Made by a program: the position numbers and the translations under genes. From Acaudatibacter sp036498165 (lineage in GTDB: Bacteria > Pseudomonadota > Alphaproteobacteria > Caulobacterales > Caulobacteraceae): a stretch of DNA of 18,855 nt. Positions 14,755-18,855 of this stretch are shown piece by piece. Location: the NCBI GenBank assembly GCA_036498165.1, contig DASXIE010000061.1, positions 1 to 18,855 on the forward strand, given 5' to 3'. Under the pieces are notes generated by a model, which saw only the letters and a list, made by a program, of their open reading frames with translations, had not been told where the DNA came from and did not search any database. Each line of letters starts with the position of its first letter. Positions within the stretch are counted from its first letter, which is position 1.

Positions 14755-15611
14755 GCCGCCTTCTGGAAGTAGGGCTTCTCGCCGAAGATCGTGGCCCGGG
14801 TCATCACCCGGCGGTGGGGGAGATAGTCGCTGACCGCGTAGTGCTGGGTGCAGCGGTTGTCCCAGAAAGCCACCGCCCCGGGGCTCCAGCGCCAGCGCAC
14901 GCAGAACTCCGGCTTCTGGATGTGGCGGAACAGGAAATCGAGGATGGCGCGGCTCTCCTCGTGCCGCATTCCCTTGATGCGGGCGGTGAAGCCGGAATTG
15001 ACGAAGATGCCGCTCTTGCCGGTTTCCGGATGGGTGCGGATCACCGGATGGATCACCGGCGGGTTCTCGGCCCTGGCCTTCTCATAGCGCGCGCGCCCGG
15101 CCTCCCCGGCCACCTGGCCGTCGGCGGCGAAGGCGTAGGCCAGGTCATGGACGGCGCTGAGGGTCTCCAGGAACCGCTGCATGGCCGGGCTCAAGGCGTC
15201 GAAGGCGGCGGTGCTCGACGACCACAAGGTGTCCCCCCCGCTGGGCGGCAGCAGCCGGGCATGCAGCACCGCCCCCATGGCCGGACGCTCGAGGAAGGTG
15301 ACGTCGGTGTGCCAGTGGTCGTTGTCGGTGGGGTTCTTCTCATGGTTGTCGAGCACCATGATCTCCGGCGCGCCCTCGGTCTCCGGATAGAGAGGGTGGA
15401 TGTGCAGCTCGCCGAAGCGGGCGGCGAAATCGCGCTGCTGGATGGGAGTGAGATCCTGGTCCTCGAAGAAGACCACCTTGTGGGCCAGGAGGGCGGCGCG
15501 GATGTCGTCGATCACCGCCTCGGCGTGGTCGTCGCGCAAGTCGATGCCGCCGATCACCGCCCCGATGGTCGGGTTGAGCGGGGTGACGCTGAGCTGGTTG
15601 GTGCGGGTCAT
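14751..15611 (-). CDS. tauD: TauD-type taurine/alpha-ketoglutarate dioxygenase
   Basis: A 286-residue Fe(II)/2-oxoglutarate dioxygenase. TauD converts taurine to sulfite and aminoacetaldehyde, giving sulfur to the cell. Similarity to E. coli TauD (from memory) runs end to end: 'FGELHIHPLYP', 'DNDHWHTDVTF', 'HPVIRTHPETGK', 'KPEFCVRWRW' and 'WDNRCTQHYA'. Iron ligands are H101, D103 and H257. R268 is the 2-oxoglutarate arginine and R272 matches the sulfonate-binding arginine (E. coli R270). Taurine-contact N97 and the His in 'ELHIH' are also kept, so an alkanesulfonate substrate is likely. The ATG at 15611 was chosen over a TTG at 15647 because TauD similarity starts there. No tauABC transporter is nearby. 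It is divergent from the sulfotransferase gene. Confidence 0.92.
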   Translation of the reverse strand: MTRTNQLSVTPLNPTIGAVIGGIDLRDDHAEAVIDDIRAALLAHKVVFFEDQDLTPIQQRDFAARFGELHIHPLYPETEGAPEIMVLDNHEKNPTDNDHWHTDVTFLERPAMGAVLHARLLPPSGGDTLWSSSTAAFDALSPAMQRFLETLSAVHDLAYAFAADGQVAGEAGRARYEKARAENPPVIHPVIRTHPETGKSGIFVNSGFTARIKGMRHEESRAILDFLFRHIQKPEFCVRWRWSPGAVAFWDNRCTQHYAVSDYLPHRRVMTRATIFGEKPYFQKAA

Positions 15612-15630
15612 GAGCCTAGTTTGACCGATC

Positions 15631-15646
15631 TGCCGGTCCCCCGGCA
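15631..15646. repeat. Inverted repeat in the tauD/sulfotransferase divergent region
   Basis: TGCCGG-TCCC-CCGGCA: two perfect 6-bp arms around 4 bp, 20 bp upstream of the tauD start and 90 bp upstream of the sulfotransferase start. The placement suits an operator for tauD, but short GC inverted repeats are frequent in such DNA. Confidence 0.3.
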
Positions 15647-15736
15647 AGTTGAAGCTTGAGCGACACCTGCCGACGGGCCGGAAAGCTGGGCTCGCGCGTT
15701 ATGGCAACGCTGGATGGGACAGCGACGGGGAGAATG

Positions 15737-16663
15737 ATGTTTCACCAAGTGACGATGGGCCGAGCGCTCAGCATGGAGGAATTGAGCTCCTTCCAGGGCC
15801 GCATGATGGGGCTGGAAGACATCATGCAATCCCTGGCCAGCTACCGGCCCAGGCCCACCGACGTGGTCATTTCACCGTTCGGACGGTGCGGCACGACTTG
15901 GCTTCAGCAGGTGTTCCATTGCCTTCGCACCGGCGGCGACATGGATTTCGACGACATATCGCGGGTCGTGCCGTGGATCGAAGCCGCCGAACTGCTCGGC
16001 CTGGACATTAACGCCGAGCAGCGCGCGCAACCGCGCGGCTACAAGAGTCATCTCGCCTACCCGGCGCTTCCCGCCGGGGCGCGCTACGTGGTTTCGCTCC
16101 GCGATCCGAGGGATGCGGTGGTGTCGATGCACGAGTTGATGGAAGGCTGGCTCCTGGAGCCGGGAGCGGTGTCGGCCGACCTGTTCGCCAGCTGGTGGAC
16201 CGAGCGGAACTTCGGCAACAACTGGTGGGCGCACTTCCTCAGCTGGTGGGAGCAGCGGGACAACCCCGACGTGCTGCTGCTCTCTTACGAACACATGGTC
16301 GATGACCCGGCGCTCGCCATCCGCCGCCTGGCGGCGTTCTGCGGCCTGCCGCTCGATGACGATCTGTTGGCCCGCACTCTGGAGCGCAGCTCGCGGGCCT
16401 ATATGCTCAGGCACAAGGACAAGTTCGACGACCTGATGATCCGCGAGGCGTCCGAGCGTCTGTGCGGCCTGCCGCCCGGGAGCGACTCGTCCAAGGTGCG
16501 CAACGGGGTCGTCGGCCGCTACCGGGACGTCCTCGCGCACGAGACCATCGCTATCCTGGACCGCAAATGGGCCGCCGTCGTCGCCCCGGCGACCGGCCTG
16601 GCCGATTACGCGGCGCTCGACGCCGCCCTGCGCGCCCGCGCCACCGAGCCGGTCGCCGCCTAG
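15737..16663 (+). CDS. PAPS-dependent sulfotransferase (cytosolic SULT-like)
   Basis: A 308-residue protein. It transfers sulfate from PAPS to a hydroxyl or amine. All motifs of the Sulfotransfer_1 family are visible: the 5'-phosphosulfate loop FGRCGTTWLQQ (48-58); 'GYKSHL' with H105 at the catalytic-base position of the family's K-x-H-L; the 3'-phosphate segment 'YVVSLRDPRDAVVS' (117-130, with R122 and S130); and 'VRNGVVGRYRD' near the C-terminus, matching RKGxxGDW. The ATG at 15737 was chosen for GGGGAG 4 nt upstream; ATGs at 15701 and 15734 are alternatives. There is no signal peptide, so it is cytoplasmic. The acceptor is unknown: candidates are a lipid, sterol, phenol or amine. It sits back to back with tauD. 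No PAPS synthesis genes are nearby. Confidence 0.92.
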   Translation: MFHQVTMGRALSMEELSSFQGRMMGLEDIMQSLASYRPRPTDVVISPFGRCGTTWLQQVFHCLRTGGDMDFDDISRVVPWIEAAELLGLDINAEQRAQPRGYKSHLAYPALPAGARYVVSLRDPRDAVVSMHELMEGWLLEPGAVSADLFASWWTERNFGNNWWAHFLSWWEQRDNPDVLLLSYEHMVDDPALAIRRLAAFCGLPLDDDLLARTLERSSRAYMLRHKDKFDDLMIREASERLCGLPPGSDSSKVRNGVVGRYRDVLAHETIAILDRKWAAVVAPATGLADYAALDAALRARATEPVAA

Positions 16664-16719
16664 GCTGGGGCGGAGCCAATCCGAACCTGAGCCGTTGTGC
16701 TGGAAAGAAAGGTGACGTG

Positions 16720-16962
16720 ATGATCCGCAAATCTACACTTCTGGCCGCCCTGGGGGCCCTGGCTATCGCCGCGCCGGCGGCCGCGCAGCCTGCGCAGGAT
16801 CAGCCCGCCCCGCAGCCCAGCTATACCCACCACCGCCACCACCACCACCATCATTATTATTACGCTCGCCGCCAATATCACCACGGCTGCGGGTTTGAAC
16901 GTCGCTATGAATACGGCGTGTTCGGCCACTACAAGAAGCGCTGGACCGTGGGCTGCCATTAG
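16720..16962 (+). CDS. Secreted histidine/tyrosine-rich mini-protein
   Basis: An 80-residue protein from the ATG at 16720, preceded by GAAAGG. The upstream in-frame extension to 16462 is rejected because it overlaps the sulfotransferase gene. The signal peptide has 'IRKSTLL' and an Ala-rich core, with cleavage probably after 'PAAAQ' (about residue 23). A Gln/Pro linker follows, then a block of eight histidines in nine residues (37-45), three tyrosines, and 'RRQYHHGCGFERRYEYG'. It ends 'YKKRWTVGCH'. Two cysteines (C57, C79) could form a disulfide in the periplasm. Such His clusters bind Ni, Zn or Cu; metal buffering is an inference. It has its own ribosome site 56 nt after the sulfotransferase stop. 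Family unknown to me. Confidence 0.78.
   Translation: MIRKSTLLAALGALAIAAPAAAQPAQDQPAPQPSYTHHRHHHHHHYYYARRQYHHGCGFERRYEYGVFGHYKKRWTVGCH
16825..16863 (+). repeat. Trinucleotide tract (CAC/CAT/TAT) inside the His-rich gene
   Basis: In-frame CAC repeats (interrupted once by CGC at 16834-16836) change to CAT-CAT and then TAT-TAT-TAC, encoding the His then Tyr runs. Each unit differs from the next by a single transition, the look of an expanded and then point-mutated microsatellite. Confidence 0.7.
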
Positions 16963-17069
16963 CGGGGTTAGCGAGGCCATTCGGCAAGTCACGCTGTAGT
17001 AACCGGGCCTCCCTCCCCTCCTGGCGAGGGCAGTCGCATTTAGCTGGCGACACCCCAACCCTACCGCCA

Positions 17070-17092
17070 TGACCGGGCGCAAGTCCCGGTCA
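17070..17092 (+). terminator. Hairpin between the His-rich gene and thiolase (possible terminator or operator)
   Basis: TGACCGGG (17070-17077) and CCCGGTCA (17085-17092) pair perfectly over 8 bp around the 7-nt loop CGCAAGT. No T-run follows on either strand, so intrinsic termination is unlikely; a Rho-linked stop or a protein site is equally possible. Confidence 0.35.
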
Positions 17093-17245
17093 CCCATGCA
17101 CGCGAACAGGCGGGCGGACGCGCGCGAGCGCGTCCAATGCTCCGAGAACGCGACCGCGGACCCATCCCGCCGCTCTTTGCATGGCCGCGCAAGTGGAGCG
17201 GCCCTTGACTTGGGGCCGTGCTGGCGGCCACCAGCTTGCCGCGCC

Positions 17246-17255
17246 AAGGAGGAGG
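17246..17255 (+). promoter_or_regulatory. Very strong ribosome binding site of the thiolase gene
   Basis: AAGGAGGAGG lies 4 nt before the ATG at 17260 and fixes this start over the in-frame upstream start at 17218. It is the best Shine-Dalgarno sequence in the window. Confidence 0.8.
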
Positions 17256-17259
17256 TTCC

Positions 17260-18456
17260 ATGCGCCGCGCCGCCATCGTCTGCCCGATCCGCACGCCGGT
17301 GGGCAAGTTCCTGGGGTCCCTCGCTCCCATCACCGCCGGCGAACTGGGGGCGGTGATCCTGCGCGCGCTTGCCGAGCGCACCGCGATCGACCCGGAGAGG
17401 ATCGACGACGTCATCTTCGCCCAGGGCTACGGCAACGGCGAGGCGCCGTGCATCGCCCGCTGGAGCGCCCTCGCCGCCGGCTGGCCGATCTCCATCCCCG
17501 GCTACCAGCTCGACCGACGGTGCGGGTCCGGCCTGCAGGCGGTGATCGACGCGGCGATGATGGTCCAGACCGGGGCGGCCGACGTGGTCGTGGCCGGCGG
17601 CGTCGAGAGCATGAGCAACGCCGAGTACTACACCACCGACATGCGCGGCGGGGCGCGGGCCGGGTCGGTGACCTTGCACGATCGCCTTGCCCGCGGTCGG
17701 GTGATGAGCCAGCCGGTCGAGCGTTTCGGGGTCATTTCGGGCATGATCGAGACCGCCGACAACCTCGCCCGCGATTACCAGATCAGCCGCGAGGCCTGCG
17801 ACGAATACGCCGCGGCCAGCCACCAGCGCGCCGCCGCCGCATGGGCGGCCGGCAAGTTCGACGACGAGACGGTGCCGGTTTCCGTGCCCCAGAAGCGCGG
17901 CGATCCGGTGATCTTCGCCAAGGACGAAGGGGTGCGCGCCGACGCGACTCCCGAGAGCCTGGCGGCGCTCAAACCGCTGGAAAAGGGCGGGGTGGTCACC
18001 GCCGGCAACGCCAGCCAGCAGAACGACGCTGCAGCCGCCTGCCTGGTGGTCGCCGAGGAGAAGCTCGCTGAGCTCGGGCTCGAACCCATGGGCTGGTTCG
18101 TGGGTTGGGCGGCGGCCGGCTGCGATCCCTCGCGAATGGGAATCGGTCCGGTGCCGGCCGTGGAGCGTCTCTTCGCCCGCACCGGCCTTGGCTGGGACGA
18201 CATCGATCTCGTCGAGCTCAACGAGGCCTTCGCGCCGCAGGTGCTGGCCGTCCTCAAGGGCTGGGGCTGGGATGATCGCGAGCGGCTCAACGTCAACGGC
18301 TCGGGGATTTCCCTCGGCCATCCGATCGGGGCCACCGGGGGGCGCATCCTCGCCAACCTCCTGCGCGAGCTGAAGCGCCGCGACGGCAAGCTCGGCCTGG
18401 AAACCATGTGCATCGGCGGCGGCCAAGGGATAGCGGCGGTATTCGAGGCGGCCTGA
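17260..18456 (+). CDS. Thiolase (acetyl-CoA C-acyltransferase family)
   Basis: A 398-residue enzyme of the degradative/biosynthetic thiolase family, which reversibly condenses or cleaves acyl-CoA with acetyl-CoA. The acyl-accepting nucleophile is C88 in 'DRRCGSGLQAV'. H354 lies in 'SLGHPIGATGGR' and C384 in 'MCIGGGQGIAAVF'; together with 'NEAFAPQVLAVL' (the family N-E-A-F motif) these complete the active site. Length matches the usual ~392. Whether it serves beta-oxidation, acetoacetyl-CoA synthesis or another pathway cannot be told, as no FadB, PhaB or ligase gene adjoins. 'DRRCGSG' in place of the usual 'NRLCGSG' and 'NGSGISLGHP' in place of 'NGGAIALGHP' mark it as a divergent paralogue. 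It appears monocistronic, with a very strong ribosome site. Confidence 0.94.
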   Translation: MRRAAIVCPIRTPVGKFLGSLAPITAGELGAVILRALAERTAIDPERIDDVIFAQGYGNGEAPCIARWSALAAGWPISIPGYQLDRRCGSGLQAVIDAAMMVQTGAADVVVAGGVESMSNAEYYTTDMRGGARAGSVTLHDRLARGRVMSQPVERFGVISGMIETADNLARDYQISREACDEYAAASHQRAAAAWAAGKFDDETVPVSVPQKRGDPVIFAKDEGVRADATPESLAALKPLEKGGVVTAGNASQQNDAAAACLVVAEEKLAELGLEPMGWFVGWAAAGCDPSRMGIGPVPAVERLFARTGLGWDDIDLVELNEAFAPQVLAVLKGWGWDDRERLNVNGSGISLGHPIGATGGRILANLLRELKRRDGKLGLETMCIGGGQGIAAVFEAA

Positions 18457-18595
18457 CGGGGCATCGCCCTGACCGTCGGCCATGCGCCAGCGTGCACCAA
18501 TCTGCAACTGAGCGCACGGCGCTATTCACCCTATGGTCAAGGCAGAAGCTGTCTGACCGGCTGGAAGCCGACCAAGGCGGCACGGGGGATCGACT

Positions 18596-18855
18596 TTGGC
18601 GACCAAGATCATATCGACCTACCTCGCGGGGTCTTATGACCTGACCGCGAACTACACCGCGCTCACCATCACCTCCGCCGGCGGCGTGGGCGGGAACCTG
18701 ACGCTGGAAGGCAACCTGGTCGCCGTAGTGAACTACGGCCGGGTGCACGGGCAATTCGGCCTTAGTTCGAATTACTACATCAAGCTCGACAATAAGCCTG
18801 GCGCGGTGATCGGCGGCGTCAAAGACGGGGTCGACGCCGAAGGTCTTTCGATCAC
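18596..18855 (+). CDS. N-terminus of a beta-strand-repeat surface or secreted protein (3' end outside window)
   Basis: A frame opening with TTG at 18596, preceded by GGGGGA about 8 nt upstream, stays open to the window end (86 codons). The peptide starts ATKIISTYLAGSYDLTAN and continues with short strands alternating with Gly/Asn turns ('TITSAGGVGG', 'LTLEGNLVAVVNYGRVHG', 'PGAVIGGVKDGVDAEG'). This is the beginning typical of large alphaproteobacterial beta-helix/beta-strand-repeat proteins, which carry many 'VxNxGxI/V' repeats and are often autotransporters or type I secreted adhesins. No N-terminal signal peptide is visible, which favours C-terminal signal (type I) secretion. Codons here are less GC-biased than in the thiolase. 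The family placement is from pattern memory. Confidence 0.65.
   Translation, partial: MATKIISTYLAGSYDLTANYTALTITSAGGVGGNLTLEGNLVAVVNYGRVHGQFGLSSNYYIKLDNKPGAVIGGVKDGVDAEGLSI

Larger units (their letters stand above)
16963..17259. other. Intergenic region before the thiolase gene
   Basis: This 297-bp stretch holds no protein-like frame on either strand. It contains an 8-bp-stem hairpin (17070-17092, listed separately). A TTGACT at 17205-17210 could be the -35 box of the thiolase promoter, but the base pattern 17 bp later (CCACCA) is a poor -10. Confidence 0.5.

Noticed and set aside
15612..15647. Upstream TTG start for tauD (MPGDRQIGQTRL extension)
   Set aside because: The TauD family starts at the position of the ATG at 15611, and the TTG would place the inverted repeat inside the coding region.
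16660..18507. Long minus-strand frame (615 codons) opposite the His-rich and thiolase genes
   Set aside because: It is antisense to an intact thiolase and has no recognisable motif. It also crosses intergenic DNA.
1..18855. tRNA, rRNA, CRISPR arrays, insertion sequences, integrases, att repeats
   Set aside because: No T-loop-bearing cloverleaf was seen in the intergenic stretches, and no regularly spaced repeats or transposase/integrase motifs were found by reading. A tRNAscan or ISfinder run would be needed for certainty.

Overview
The window is 18.9 kb of very GC-rich DNA with strong G/C wobble bias. Antisense and out-of-frame reading frames are therefore long and common, and nearly all are shadows. 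Gene content (mrp divergent from hflKC, a TauD dioxygenase, a GPH-type symporter, a sorbosone dehydrogenase with its own cytochrome c, serB, a P450, a thiolase, a beta-strand-repeat surface protein) and gene style point to an alphaproteobacterium, probably Caulobacterales (Phenylobacterium/Caulobacter-like). That placement is inference; no marker gene settles it.

Layout. 1-1793 (+): C-terminal part of a GPH/MFS sugar:cation symporter, followed 8 nt later by an uncharacterised protein with a methyltransferase-like nucleotide-binding motif. 1801-2916 (-): Mrp/ApbC Fe-S carrier ATPase, divergent from hflK-hflC (3027-5095, +), with a shared 110-bp promoter region. 5122-10097 (-): a large periplasmic M16 peptidase, a small lipoprotein, a HAD phosphatase and serB; serB and the HAD gene overlap by 4 bp. 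10135-11373 (-): cytochrome P450. 11699-13368 (+): secreted sorbosone-dehydrogenase-like quinoprotein translationally coupled to a small cytochrome c. 13436-14586 (+): an accessory patch with visibly less GC-biased codons, holding a small acidic protein and a clear DpnI homologue, a nuclease family that cuts adenine-methylated GATC. 14608-15611 (-): TauD-type dioxygenase coupled by a GTGA overlap to a 48-residue membrane protein. 15737-16663 (+): PAPS-dependent sulfotransferase. 16720-16962 (+): secreted His/Tyr-rich mini-protein. 17260-18456 (+): thiolase. 18596 to the end (+): start of a beta-strand-repeat surface or secreted protein with a TTG start.

How they fit together. HflKC, Mrp and the M16 peptidase form a housekeeping/proteostasis block. 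The quinoprotein and cytochrome c form a periplasmic oxidation module that would feed electrons to the respiratory chain. TauD (desulfonation) and the sulfotransferase (sulfation) are a divergent sulfur-chemistry pair. The most notable item is the DpnI-like nuclease with a small neighbour and no visible methyltransferase. This suits a host whose own GATC sites are not adenine-methylated, and would act as a barrier against DNA from Dam-positive donors or phages. Two genes of fewer than 50 codons (11445-11558 and 14608-14754) were found by reading the DNA directly. No tRNA, rRNA, CRISPR array, insertion sequence or integrase was seen.
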